From Rhodocyclus tenuis (GTDB lineage: Bacteria > Pseudomonadota > Gammaproteobacteria > Burkholderiales > Rhodocyclaceae): a DNA stretch of 64,000 bases. The DNA lies in contig NZ_JACIGE010000010.1 of assembly GCF_014197755.1 (NCBI RefSeq), forward strand, positions 62,001-126,000, written 5' to 3'. Shown here one piece after another: positions 1 to 8,778 of the stretch. Position 1 is the stretch's first letter. Each line of letters starts with the position of its first letter. The notes beneath the pieces were generated by a model, which had not been told where the DNA came from, ran no database searches, and saw only the letters and a list, made by a program, of their open reading frames with translations. Position numbers and translations under genes: made by a program.

Positions 1-112
1 CGTCCTTGAAGACGAAGGACGTGGACAGGTAGATCGGCTGCGCGCGCGCGCCAAACTGGCTGTCGGGTATCTGGCCCGCGTGCAGGGTCAGCGTGTCGAA
101 TTTGTAGCTCAT
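1..112 (-). CDS. metY: O-acetylhomoserine sulfhydrylase (MetY), N-terminal fragment
   Basis: Only the first 37 codons lie in the window; the gene continues off the left edge. The visible N-terminus starts MSYKFDTLTLHAGQ and continues with a GARAQPIY-STSFVF stretch. This is the hallmark opening of the Cys/Met-metabolism PLP enzymes of the O-acetylhomoserine aminocarboxypropyltransferase type, which make homocysteine from O-acetylhomoserine and sulfide in the cytoplasm. The PLP lysine is outside the window, so the distinction from related MetZ/CGS enzymes rests on the N-terminus alone. It is divergent from the PaaK-like gene. A sulfide-using enzyme fits the cysteine/sulfate genes 7 kb downstream. 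Confidence 0.75.
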   Translation of the reverse strand, partial: MSYKFDTLTLHAGQIPDSQFGARAQPIYLSTSFVFKD

Positions 113-432
113 TGCCGGGTGTCGGTCCTTGGACGGAGTTGTGGGGCGGCCGCTGGCGGCCTGGGGCGTCGCGCAGATTGATGCGGCGAAAGCGTCTTGT
201 CCACGAAGCAATGCTGATGAGTTCATTCCCGAAACGGCCTTCTGCCGCGCCGGAATCGTGCCGTCGGCTGGCGACGATCGGTACATCCTGGCATATGCAA
301 TCGCCTGCATAGCTTAGCAGAACTGGTTCGTTCGATTCGGCCGGCGGCTTCTCCAGAATTCAGCCTGTCGCCCCTGTTCGGGGCGGTTCCGGCGCCATGC
401 GCCGGACGATTCCTGCCTTGAAGGAGCCTGCC
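113..432. other. Divergent intergenic region with two stem-loops
   Basis: This 320-bp gap separates the divergent metY and PaaK-like genes and must hold both promoters; I see no convincing -35/-10 pair. Its right end carries two perfect adjacent hairpins. The first is CGCCCC-TGTTC-GGGGCG at 369-385. The second is TCCGGCGC-CAT-GCGCCGGA at 388-406. The AAGGAG ribosome binding site follows at 421-426. No gene is evident. Confidence 0.5.
369..406 (+). repeat. Two tandem inverted repeats in the leader of the PaaK-like gene
   Basis: Stem 1 has 6 bp with a 5-nt loop (369-385). Stem 2 has 8 bp with a 3-nt loop (388-406). Both are perfect and end 15 nt before the Shine-Dalgarno. They could be operators, an attenuator or chance structure in GC-rich DNA. 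Confidence 0.4.
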
Positions 433-1830
433 GTGGTCATCGCTTCCGCCCTGTTGTCGCCAAATTCGGCGAGCACCGCTGTGCCGCATCCCCATTCCGG
501 CCGCGACTCGCGCTACTGGGACGCGGCGCTCGAAACGCAAAGCCGCGAAAGCTGGGAGCGTCTCAAGCTCGCCTCGCTGAAATCACACCTGCAGCATGCC
601 TACCTCGGCTCGCCGTACTATCGCGCCGCCTGGTACGCGGCAGGCGTGCATCCGTCGCAGCTGAAGACGCTCGACGACCTGCGTCGTTTCCCGTTCATCG
701 ACAAGAAGGTCGTCCGCGACCGCCAGCTGGCGATGCCGCCTTTCGGCGACATCTGCGCCGTTCCCGAACGCGACATCGTCTATATCTCGGCCTCCAGCGG
801 CTCGACCGGCGTGCCGACAGCGTCGCCCTTCACGCAGCAGGACTTCGACGACTGGATCGACTACGAAGCCCGCCAGTTCTGGTCGTCCGGCCTGCGGCCA
901 GAAGACCGTTACGCGCATTCGCTGAATTTCTCGCTGTTCGTCGGCGGCCCCTGCGTGCTCGGCGCGCAGAAGCTCGGCGCGCTGTCGATCCACGCCGGCA
1001 CGCTGCCTTCCGACCGCCTGCTGGCGATCATCCAGCAGTTCAAGGCGACGGCCATCTGGACGACGCCTTCCTACGCCTGGTATCTCGGCGAAACGGCGAT
1101 CAAGCAGGGCATCGATCCGGCGCGCGATCTGTCGATCCGGCGCATTTTCGTCGCCGGCGAGCCCGGCGGCTCGATTCCCGAGACGCGCAACCGTATCGAG
1201 GCGCTGTGGGGCGCGTCGGTCTATGACTATTACGGCCTCTCTGACATCTTCGGTTCCTGCGCCGGCATGTGCGAAGAGCGCAACGGCCTGCACTGGGCCG
1301 AGGATCACATCCACGTCGAAGTGATCGACCCCGATTCCGGCGAGCCGGTGGCCGAAGGCGAGCGCGGCGAACTGGTGCTGACGACGCTGAAGAAGTCGGC
1401 ACGGCCGATGATCCGCTTCCGCACCGGCGACATCGTCTCGTTTACCTCGGAGCCCTGCGCCTGCGGCCGCACCTCGCAGCGCATGCTTGGTGTGCACGGC
1501 CGGCTCGACGACATGCTGATCATCAAGGGCGTCAATGTCTTCCCGAGCGACGTCGAAGCAATTGCGCGCAAGGACCATGCGCTGACCGGCGAATACCGGC
1601 TGATCGTCCGCCGCGTCGATCACCTCGACCAGTTGACGGTGCAGATCGAGCGCACGGCGGCGGAAGCTTCGGCCGACGCCGATGCCGAACTGGCCGGGCG
1701 CTTCAGCCATCAGCTGAAGTCGATCGTCGGCATTTCGGCCAGCGTTGAAATCCTGCCGCCCGATACGCTGCCGCGCGCCACGCACAAGGCCAAGCGCGTC
1801 GACGACCAGCGGCAGGGCGTCTGGGGCTGA
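433..1830 (+). CDS. paaK: Phenylacetate-CoA ligase family (PaaK-like) AMP-forming CoA ligase
   Basis: A cytoplasmic adenylate-forming enzyme that activates an aryl (or other) carboxylic acid to its CoA thioester using ATP. With the GTG start the protein has 465 aa; typical PaaK proteins have 430-450. Visible motifs are the glycine/serine-rich AMP-binding loop SASSGSTGVPT near residues 119-129, YYGLSD near the middle, FRTGD, and the PaaK signature GRLDDMLIIKGVNVFPS in the C-terminal domain. The GTG at 433 is preceded six bases away by AAGGAG (421-426). An in-frame ATG at 397 lies inside a hairpin and lacks a ribosome site, so 433 is preferred. No paa ring-degradation genes are nearby, so the natural substrate is uncertain. 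Confidence 0.8.
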   Translation: MVIASALLSPNSASTAVPHPHSGRDSRYWDAALETQSRESWERLKLASLKSHLQHAYLGSPYYRAAWYAAGVHPSQLKTLDDLRRFPFIDKKVVRDRQLAMPPFGDICAVPERDIVYISASSGSTGVPTASPFTQQDFDDWIDYEARQFWSSGLRPEDRYAHSLNFSLFVGGPCVLGAQKLGALSIHAGTLPSDRLLAIIQQFKATAIWTTPSYAWYLGETAIKQGIDPARDLSIRRIFVAGEPGGSIPETRNRIEALWGASVYDYYGLSDIFGSCAGMCEERNGLHWAEDHIHVEVIDPDSGEPVAEGERGELVLTTLKKSARPMIRFRTGDIVSFTSEPCACGRTSQRMLGVHGRLDDMLIIKGVNVFPSDVEAIARKDHALTGEYRLIVRRVDHLDQLTVQIERTAAEASADADAELAGRFSHQLKSIVGISASVEILPPDTLPRATHKAKRVDDQRQGVWG

Positions 1831-1853
1831 GCCTGTTTGCGCCGGCGGGTGGA

Positions 1854-2819
1854 CTACAGCCAGCCGGCGCGCTTGAAGCGGTAGTAGAGGAAGCCGCAGG
1901 TCGCGGCGATGATCGCCAGCGCCATCGGGTAGCCGTACTCCCATTGCAGCTCGGGCATGTGCGCGAAGTTCATTCCCCAGATGCCGGCGAAGGCGGTGGC
2001 GACGGCAAATATCCCGGCCCAGGCGGCCAGCCGCTTGTTCACCTCGTTTTCCTCGATGGTGACGAGCGACAGGTTGACCTGGATGGCGGTGCCGATGGTG
2101 TCGCGGATGGCGTCGATCGAGGTGTTGATGCGATAGAGGTGGTCGACGACGTCGCGGAAGTAGGCTTGCGAATCGGCGCAGAGGTGCGGCACGCGGCCGC
2201 TGGTGAGCTTGCTCGCCGCCTCGGTGAGCGGTGCGACGGCGTGTCTGAGCGTCATCACCTTGCGCTTCAGTTCATAAAGCCGCTCGATGTTGGAGCTGGC
2301 CGCGCCCTTGGCGAAGATCTGTTCCTCGACCAGTTCCAGTTCGGATTCGAGCGCGTCGATCACCGGAAAATAGCGGTCGACCACCGCGTCCATCAGCGCG
2401 TAGAAGACGAAGCCGGACCCCTGGCGCAGCAGCTCGGGTTCGCGTTCGCAGCGTCCGCGCACGCCAAGAAAGCCGCGGCGGCTGCGGTTGCGCACCGACA
2501 GAACGTAGTTCTCGCCGACGAAGACATTGACCTCGCCGACGTTGAGCTCGTCGCCTTCGAGTTCGATCAGGTGCATGACGGCGAACAGCGAATCACCGTA
2601 TTCCTCGATCTTCGGACGCTGATGGCCGTGGCGGGCATCTTCGACCGCCAGTTCGTGCAGTCCGAACTCGCTCTGCATCTCGGCCAGTTCGGCGTCGTCG
2701 GCATCGCACAGCGCCACCCAGACAAAACAGTCGGGCTGACTGACGTAATCGCTGATGGCGGCAATCGAAATATCTTGAAGCTTGGCGCCTTCCTGGTAGG
2801 CGGCGCAGTTGATCAGCAT
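1854..2819 (-). CDS. corA: CorA-family magnesium/divalent cation transporter
   Basis: An inner-membrane pentameric channel for Mg2+ (also Co2+ and Ni2+ in the family). The 321-aa protein has a long acidic cytoplasmic domain with a predicted coiled region (ALESELELVEEQIF, then RLYELKRKV). Two C-terminal membrane helices follow. The signature GMN is at residues 282-284, after the first helix (AGIFAVATAFAGIW) and before the MALAIIAATCGFLYY helix. A basic tail (RFKRAGWL) follows, as usual for CorA. Length and layout are canonical. It converges on the PaaK-like gene and appears to be a single-gene unit. The start is the first ATG of the frame. Confidence 0.92.
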   Translation of the reverse strand: MLINCAAYQEGAKLQDISIAAISDYVSQPDCFVWVALCDADDAELAEMQSEFGLHELAVEDARHGHQRPKIEEYGDSLFAVMHLIELEGDELNVGEVNVFVGENYVLSVRNRSRRGFLGVRGRCEREPELLRQGSGFVFYALMDAVVDRYFPVIDALESELELVEEQIFAKGAASSNIERLYELKRKVMTLRHAVAPLTEAASKLTSGRVPHLCADSQAYFRDVVDHLYRINTSIDAIRDTIGTAIQVNLSLVTIEENEVNKRLAAWAGIFAVATAFAGIWGMNFAHMPELQWEYGYPMALAIIAATCGFLYYRFKRAGWL

Positions 2820-2933
2820 GCGAGCAAATCTCCGAAGCCTGGTGTCCGTGGGATTGCGGGGAGTCCCGCGCCGCGGCGAGCGCGGCGAACCCGTCGCACT
2901 TTAGCGGAATCGCCTGCGGACGATAAGCTTTCT

Positions 2934-2953
2934 GCGCGGAGTTCGCTCCGCGC
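2934..2953 (-). terminator. Hairpin downstream of the degenerate EAL gene
   Basis: A perfect 8-bp stem, GCGCGGAG-TTCG-CTCCGCGC, with a 4-nt loop (TTCG on the plus strand, CGAA on the minus strand). It lies 11 bases beyond the stop of the minus-strand EAL-like gene. The minus-strand continuation is AGAAAGCTT rather than a clean U-run, so it is a weak intrinsic terminator or a 3'-end-protecting hairpin. Confidence 0.45.
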
Positions 2954-2963
2954 CCGGGATTGC

Positions 2964-3830
2964 TCAGGCGGCCGAACGCTGCAAGTAACGGCCAAAACCG
3001 TTGTTGCGGGCGTCGCCGGCAACGGCAGGGAAGGGTTTGTTGAGCGCCGCCGCCTGAACGAGATCGATATCGCCCCAGTGGCTGGCGCCGGCATGCTCGG
3101 CGAGTCCGGCGCCGTCGATCAGCAGGCGGGCGTCGAGATTGCGCAGCGGCGCGACCAGCCTGCCGAGCGGCAGCCCCGAGGCCAGCAGGGGCGGGTCGAG
3201 ACGGATGATCTGCGGTGCCAGCGCGCGCAGCAGCGGCAGGTCGGAACGGTCATGGCCGATGCCGCGCAAGGCGATGCCGTAGCCACGCGAACGATAGTTG
3301 CCGACGGCACGGATGAGGTGCGCCTGCCAGTCGCGCTGCACATGCGTTTCGGTACTCATGCCGGCGACGTCGATCTCGAGCGTGATCTCGGTCGGCAGCA
3401 GGCCGCAAGGACGCAGGATTTCCTCGAAGGCCAGACCGTGATCGTCGCTGACGCTGAGGACGTGGCGTGGATGAACGTTGAGCAGCAGGTTGCCGCGGAT
3501 GCGCTGCGTCAGATAGTTGAGTGCATGCAGCGTGCGCACCAGCCGGTCGAGCTGGATGAACTCGGCGTCATTGCCCGGCAGGAGGAAGACGGCTTCGGCA
3601 GCCACTGGCTGACCGCTGGTCAGGCCGCTGACGCGCAAGCTTGCCGCGTGCCCGTGCGCACGTCCGTGCCGCGTATCGACGACCGGCAGAAACAGCGATT
3701 CGACGCACAGTCCGGCGAAATGCAGCTGCACCTCGCCACCCGGCGTGGCGACGAAAGGAGCATGCATGCGGAAACCTTCGCCAGCAGTGTTGCGGGCGTT
3801 GAGATGACGGACGAGATCGGTGAGCGGCAT
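2964..3830 (-). CDS. Degenerate EAL-domain protein (catalytically dead paralogue)
   Basis: 288 aa, start ATG at 3830 with a GGAAGGAAC ribosome site six bases upstream; the open frame extends further upstream without support. It aligns along its length with the intact EAL protein at 6334-7329: NVHPRHVLS matches NIHPRHLLE, and QLDRLVRTLHALN matches HLDRLCRTLHTIN. The catalytic residues are gone: EAL itself is replaced (HAASLR for HEALLR, Glu to Ala at about residue 62), the DDFG acidic pair is RGIG, and the late VFEGIE Glu is LIDGAG. It should therefore not hydrolyse c-di-GMP and may act as a binding or interaction module. The c-di-GMP-binding lysine in KLD is RLD. Confidence 0.75.
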   Translation of the reverse strand: MPLTDLVRHLNARNTAGEGFRMHAPFVATPGGEVQLHFAGLCVESLFLPVVDTRHGRAHGHAASLRVSGLTSGQPVAAEAVFLLPGNDAEFIQLDRLVRTLHALNYLTQRIRGNLLLNVHPRHVLSVSDDHGLAFEEILRPCGLLPTEITLEIDVAGMSTETHVQRDWQAHLIRAVGNYRSRGYGIALRGIGHDRSDLPLLRALAPQIIRLDPPLLASGLPLGRLVAPLRNLDARLLIDGAGLAEHAGASHWGDIDLVQAAALNKPFPAVAGDARNNGFGRYLQRSAA

Positions 3831-4100
3831 GGCAGTTCCTTCCGGATCGTGCGCAATGGCAGACGACCCGCGGCGACAAACAATGCCGTAAGAGTAGGTC
3901 CGCACGGACGAAGGCACAAAGATTATTTCGATCCTTGCATATCGTCATTGAGGCATATCGATAGTGGTGCCGACTTGGTCCTCGCCCTTTCGCCGAATTG
4001 GTGGGCAGCCCGGCGAGCGGTGGGCGGAAAAGCTGGCGCTTCTCTGCTTTCTCCGCCATGGCGGCCGTTTCCAGCCCGCAGGCGTTCCGTTGTTCGCTGC

Positions 4101-5384
4101 TCAGGGTTCTTTCAGCCAGCTGCGAATCTGCGCGTAAACCTCTTCGCTGCTGAGCAGTTCGAAGTGGTTCAGGCGGTAGGCGATGAACTGCTGCGTCTCC
4201 GGGATCGGCAGCGTCAGGGTTTGTTCCTTGTGCTGGCCGAGGCCGCTGCTGACCGGCACCAGTCCGTCACCGGCGAGCCGCTTGCCGGGCGCTGCCGGTT
4301 TCGCCTGCTTGCTCGCGGCGATCGCGTAGCAGCGTACGCCTGCGGGCAAGGGTACCGGCGTGCGCCGGTCACGCAGATGTCCCGCGCTGTGCTGGGCAGA
4401 GGCGGTGTGCCGCTGCCAGTCCTCATCGAGCAGGTTACCGTGGCGCAGATCCTTGACGCCGGCGCTGCGGATGTTGCCGAGCCGGGCGAACGGGGCGGAA
4501 TAGGGGCTGAGGCCGAGAACGAGGTCGACCCAGCTGCCGGCGCGTTCGAGCGGCGAGCCGTGGTGCGGCGTGCCGAGGAAGACGAGTTTGCGCAGGAGGC
4601 CCGGCCATTTCAGGCCATCCTGCTGTGCGTAATGAAAGGCGCTGCGGGCGAGCAGTCCCCCCATGCTGTGACCGAGGATCACCAGTTCGTCGACCGGCAG
4701 CGGCCAGGCCTGCACGAGCTGCTCGAGCAGCGTCGCGAATTCGCGGCCGTTGCTCGAGATGTGCTGGCCGCTGTTGTAGCGCAGATGCAGGACGCTGTAG
4801 CCAAGATCGCGGGCGAGCGCTTCGCCGTGCTCGTGTCCGGCGCGTTGCCAGCCGAGATCGCCCATGCACAGGCCGTGTACGAGCACCAGCAGGCGAGGGC
4901 TGGCCGGTGTGCAGTCGGCAGCCAGTGCCTGTCGCTCGAGCCGCAGTGGCTGGCCGTTTCGGCGCAGCTGCATCGGAATCGCCAGCGGGTTACCGGAGGC
5001 GACGAGGTAGTCGCCGAGTACGCCGTTCAACACGGCGAGCAGCGCTTCGCGACGTGGCGACGAATGACTGCTGCCAATCAGGGGCGCAAGGCCGGCCAGC
5101 GCGTTGTCGAGCCCGACGCCGACCGCGTGCGTGACACCGCGCACGCTGCGATAGACCAGCCCGGATATGCCGCGCGTTCGCCCCGTCGGCCCCTCGCCGA
5201 CCGGCGGCGAAACGCGGACGATGGTCGCGTGCATTGTCTCGACGATATCGGTGACGCCCTTGACCGCGTCGATCAGCAGCTGGCTGGCGCCGCGCAGGTC
5301 GTCGGCCATCGCCGCCGGCCGGATTGGTTTGGCGGGGAGCCTTGCCGGAAGAAGTCGCTGCGAGTTCTCGTTTTTGCTGCCCAT
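4101..5384 (-). CDS. Alpha/beta-hydrolase, PGAP1/lipase-like esterase
   Basis: 427 aa. An N-terminal region of about 150 residues has no recognised domain. A serine hydrolase fold follows: oxyanion segment LLVLVHGLCMGDLGWQ, nucleophile elbow GHSMGG, and the FLGTPHHGSPLERAG stretch typical of PGAP1-like and triacylglycerol-lipase-like enzymes. The likely acid is Asp in GDGLVPV and the likely base is His in LNHFELL near the C-terminus, so the triad looks complete. No signal peptide is evident; the N-terminus is polar and basic. The substrate is unknown. It stands alone on the minus strand. Confidence 0.75.
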   Translation of the reverse strand: MGSKNENSQRLLPARLPAKPIRPAAMADDLRGASQLLIDAVKGVTDIVETMHATIVRVSPPVGEGPTGRTRGISGLVYRSVRGVTHAVGVGLDNALAGLAPLIGSSHSSPRREALLAVLNGVLGDYLVASGNPLAIPMQLRRNGQPLRLERQALAADCTPASPRLLVLVHGLCMGDLGWQRAGHEHGEALARDLGYSVLHLRYNSGQHISSNGREFATLLEQLVQAWPLPVDELVILGHSMGGLLARSAFHYAQQDGLKWPGLLRKLVFLGTPHHGSPLERAGSWVDLVLGLSPYSAPFARLGNIRSAGVKDLRHGNLLDEDWQRHTASAQHSAGHLRDRRTPVPLPAGVRCYAIAASKQAKPAAPGKRLAGDGLVPVSSGLGQHKEQTLTLPIPETQQFIAYRLNHFELLSSEEVYAQIRSWLKEP

Positions 5385-5836
5385 TTTGCCGCCCGATCAT
5401 TTGCTTGCAGGCAATCGCCATCATAAGCGAAAGCGGCGCCGGCGCATGACCAGATGCTCGCCTGGCCGGCGCTGCTCATTGGCCTGTCGTTCGCGGTGGT
5501 GCTCAAGGACTGTTGCCGCTTGCCCCGGCATTTTTTGCTGCCGCTTGTGCCGGCATGCCATATCGTTATGAATAAATCGTTGTTCGTTTTTGCCTCGTCA
5601 CTACCTACGCTGACGCCTCGAACAAGCGCCATTGGCGGCGCGGGAGTCGTCGATGAACTGTCGAATCATTGCTGCAATGTCGTTGCGTGGCGGCGCCGGA
5701 AACAGCCGGTCGAAGCCATGTGCCGCACCGAGCACGGCGCCGCTGGCACCCCAGCTGCGACCGCGCGGTCTGGCCGGCCTTGCGCACCCGGCGCAAGCGT
5801 GCTGCGACTAGGCCGTATGCGCGCACCCCCTCAGGA
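5385..5836. other. 452-bp gap with a possible gene remnant
   Basis: No complete gene is supported here. The only protein-like signal is on the minus strand at about 5616-5812 and is listed separately. The left part (about 5385-5600) contains nothing I can name. Confidence 0.4.
5616..5812 (-). pseudogene. Possible remnant of an unidentified gene
   Basis: On the minus strand an open stretch with no start codon near its 5' end and bounded upstream by TAG reads like real protein. It contains GRSWGASGAVLGAAHGFDRL followed by FPAPPRNDIAAMIRQFIDD, then a stop. The composition (Gly/Ala-rich helix, then a charged amphipathic helix) differs from the arginine-rich shadow frames around it. It may be the 3' end of a decayed gene, or chance. 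The family is not recognised. Confidence 0.25.
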
Positions 5837-6211
5837 ATGGACAAGGATCTGAGCGCCTGTTGCCCGTCGACGCCGAGCGCCGGCGGCGGCGAAGCACGTG
5901 TGCCGCAAGCGGCAACGGCCCTGCCGACGCTGCAGCGCAACGCGCTGTGCAAGATCTTCGGTCGTTCGGGGTTTTCGCCCGAAGAGGTAGCGGCGCTTGG
6001 CCATCGCCGCCTGCAACAGGCCGAAGGCATCGGCAGCAAGGGGCTGGCGACGATCATTCTCTGGCTGGAAGCGCACGGTTACCCGCTGACCAGGGCGCGA
6101 CCCGCCGCGCTCCGCCAGAACTTGCGCAAGTGCAGCCCGGACATCGAGCAGGCGATCAGTCTCTTGCGCCGCCATGGTTACACCGTACACAAGAAAAACG
6201 AGCGGGGCTGA
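5837..6211 (+). CDS. Small protein with RNA polymerase alpha-CTD-like helix-hairpin-helix
   Basis: 124 aa from ATG 5837. An upstream in-frame start at 5669 would add 56 arginine-rich, non-conserved-looking residues. The centre, roughly LQRNALCKIFGRSGFSPEEV followed by EGIGSKGLATIILWLEAHGY, matches the pattern of the alpha-subunit C-terminal domain: a helix, then G-I-G-x-K-S/G-L-x-x-I and an aromatic. Such stand-alone modules occur in nucleic-acid-binding proteins. The C-terminal part (about residues 75-124) is basic. The role is unknown. Translation start and function are both uncertain. Confidence 0.45.
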   Translation: MDKDLSACCPSTPSAGGGEARVPQAATALPTLQRNALCKIFGRSGFSPEEVAALGHRRLQQAEGIGSKGLATIILWLEAHGYPLTRARPAALRQNLRKCSPDIEQAISLLRRHGYTVHKKNERG

Positions 6212-6333
6212 GCGCTGCGCAAGATCAGGCTCCCGGCATATACGGGGCACGCATTTGCACGGATGAATTCCTTATTTCGGTCACTACCCGTCACCCGGTA
6301 CATTGGCTTTCCTGACCATGTACGAAAGCCGGT

Positions 6334-7329
6334 ATGTCGCCCGCCGATCTGCTTGAGCATTTCAATTCGCTCTACCGCGCCGCCAGAACGGGGATTTCGA
6401 CTTCGCCGATCGCGAATGCCGCTTCTGCGGAAACCCGTTTCGCGCGTGCCGACGCGCAGATTGTCGCCCACGTTGCAGATCTGCGCCTGAACAGCGTCTT
6501 TCAGCCGATCTTCGACGCCGGCAATGGCCGACTGATCAGCCATGAAGCCCTGCTGCGTCCCTGGCGCCGCAGCGGAATGGCCAGCGACGAGGGCAGGCGC
6601 GGCGGCGGCGAAGAAGCGGTATCGCCCGAGGAGGTCTTTGCGCGTTCTGGTGAGCGCGGTGACATCGTTCATCTCGACCGTCTCTGCCGTACGCTGCACA
6701 CCATCAACTTCAGCTGGCAGCAGCAGTTCCGGGGTGAGCAGCAGGGTGATCTGTTTCTCAATATCCACCCGCGGCATCTGCTGGAGGTGAGCGGCGATCA
6801 CGGATCGTATTTCGAGTCGGTGCTCAGACGTTGCGGGCTGACGCCCGAGCGCGTCGTGCTGGAAATACTGGAAAGCAGCGTCGACGACCTGCCTGCCTTG
6901 CAGAAGGCGCTCGCCAACTACCAGCGCCGCGGTTACCGCATCGCCATCGACGATTTTGGTCGCAGCCATTCGAACTTTGACCGTTTATGGCAATTGCAGC
7001 CCGACATCGTCAAGCTCGACCGCAGCCTGATCGTCACTGCCAGCGACAACGACCGGGTGCGGCGAACCCTGCCGCGGCTGGTCGACATCATTCACGAACT
7101 CGACGCACTCACGGTCTTTGAAGGTATCGAAACGCAGGAGCAACTGAAGCTGGCCCGCGATAGCGGCGCCGATGCGCTGCAGGGCTATCTGCTCGGCCGA
7201 CCGGCGGTGGAGTGCCGCAGCGGCGATTCCATTCCTTTGCCGCTACGCGTCGACTCGGCGCAGACGGCACAGACAGCTCCCCTGCCGTGCGCCAGGCTGG
7301 CCGCCGAATCGCTCGCCAACGCTGGCTGA
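6334..7329 (+). CDS. EAL-domain c-di-GMP phosphodiesterase
   Basis: 331 aa, cytoplasmic, with no obvious sensor domain beyond about 50 N-terminal residues. The EAL domain has the metal and catalytic signatures in order: HEALLR (EAL), NIHPRHLLE (Asn ligand), VLEILES (Glu), IAIDDFGRSHS (DDFG), IVKLDRSLI (Lys) and VFEGIET (Glu). It should therefore hydrolyse c-di-GMP to pGpG. A charged insert (about residues 82-105) sits between the EAL motif and HLDRLCRTLH. It is the intact relative of the dead EAL protein at 2964-3830. The gene ends in a strong terminator and is monocistronic. Confidence 0.85.
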   Translation: MSPADLLEHFNSLYRAARTGISTSPIANAASAETRFARADAQIVAHVADLRLNSVFQPIFDAGNGRLISHEALLRPWRRSGMASDEGRRGGGEEAVSPEEVFARSGERGDIVHLDRLCRTLHTINFSWQQQFRGEQQGDLFLNIHPRHLLEVSGDHGSYFESVLRRCGLTPERVVLEILESSVDDLPALQKALANYQRRGYRIAIDDFGRSHSNFDRLWQLQPDIVKLDRSLIVTASDNDRVRRTLPRLVDIIHELDALTVFEGIETQEQLKLARDSGADALQGYLLGRPAVECRSGDSIPLPLRVDSAQTAQTAPLPCARLAAESLANAG

Positions 7330-7345
7330 GCGGCTGCCTGCAAGA

Positions 7346-7380
7346 AAAATCCCGGCATCACTGGGTGATGTCGGGATTTT
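7346..7380. terminator. Bidirectional intrinsic terminator
   Basis: Near-perfect hairpin with a 16-bp stem (AAAATCCCGGCATCAC / GTGATGTCGGGATTTT, one G-T pair) and a 3-nt loop. It has A- and T-tracts on its flanks, so it can stop the EAL gene on the plus strand and cysK on the minus strand. Confidence 0.9.
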
Positions 7381-7452
7381 GGTGTGTTACAGCTGAACCG
7401 CTTGAAACGCGGAAGCTTGCGCTCGTCCGGCGCAAGCGCCGGGCGTCTGGAC

Positions 7453-8427
<975 letters not shown>

Positions 8428-8778
8428 GAATCTCTCCTGTGAAATCGGACTTTCGGGCGGTAGGGTGGCGATGTCCGGCAATCGGGCAAGCTTACGTCAC
8501 CGTGTGCAACTGCGAGTTTATGCGTGCCGGAAGTGAGGCTTACGACGAAATATTCATATCGACAGATCAGGCAGCGATAAGCCGGGCAGGCCGGCAGTGG
8601 ACGCCGCGCGGGCAGGCGGTCGCGCGCGGGAGTGCCTGCGCAGGCTGATTACGCTGGTGGGCGCTTTCGTGAATATGTATCGATCGCCAGTGCGATAAGC
8701 AAATAAGAATTCGTTCGTTCGGACTGGTGCGACCGCTTCATACACTCCGCCTGCCTTCATCCATCCACGGGAGCTTCC
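8428..8778. other. Divergent cysK/sbp promoter region
   Basis: 351 bp between the divergent cysK and sbp genes. It contains two copies of CGATAAGC (8575-8582 and 8693-8700), the second followed by an AATAAG run. A perfect 12-bp palindrome, GCCTGCGCAGGC, lies at 8634-8645. A weak promoter-like pair for sbp, TTCGGA (8718-8723) and TACACT (8741-8746), has 17-bp spacing, consistent with activator dependence. CysB-type control is the natural expectation but the sites are not proven. Confidence 0.4.

Noticed and set aside
1944-5426. 1160-codon open frame on the plus strand
   Set aside because: It is antisense to corA, the EAL-like gene and the hydrolase, which have clear family motifs. Its translation is rich in Arg/Gly/Asp with no domain, which is typical of shadow frames in high-GC DNA.
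8634-8645. GCCTGCGCAGGC palindrome as a REP element or operator
   Set aside because: Single 12-bp GC palindrome; such palindromes are frequent by chance at this base composition.
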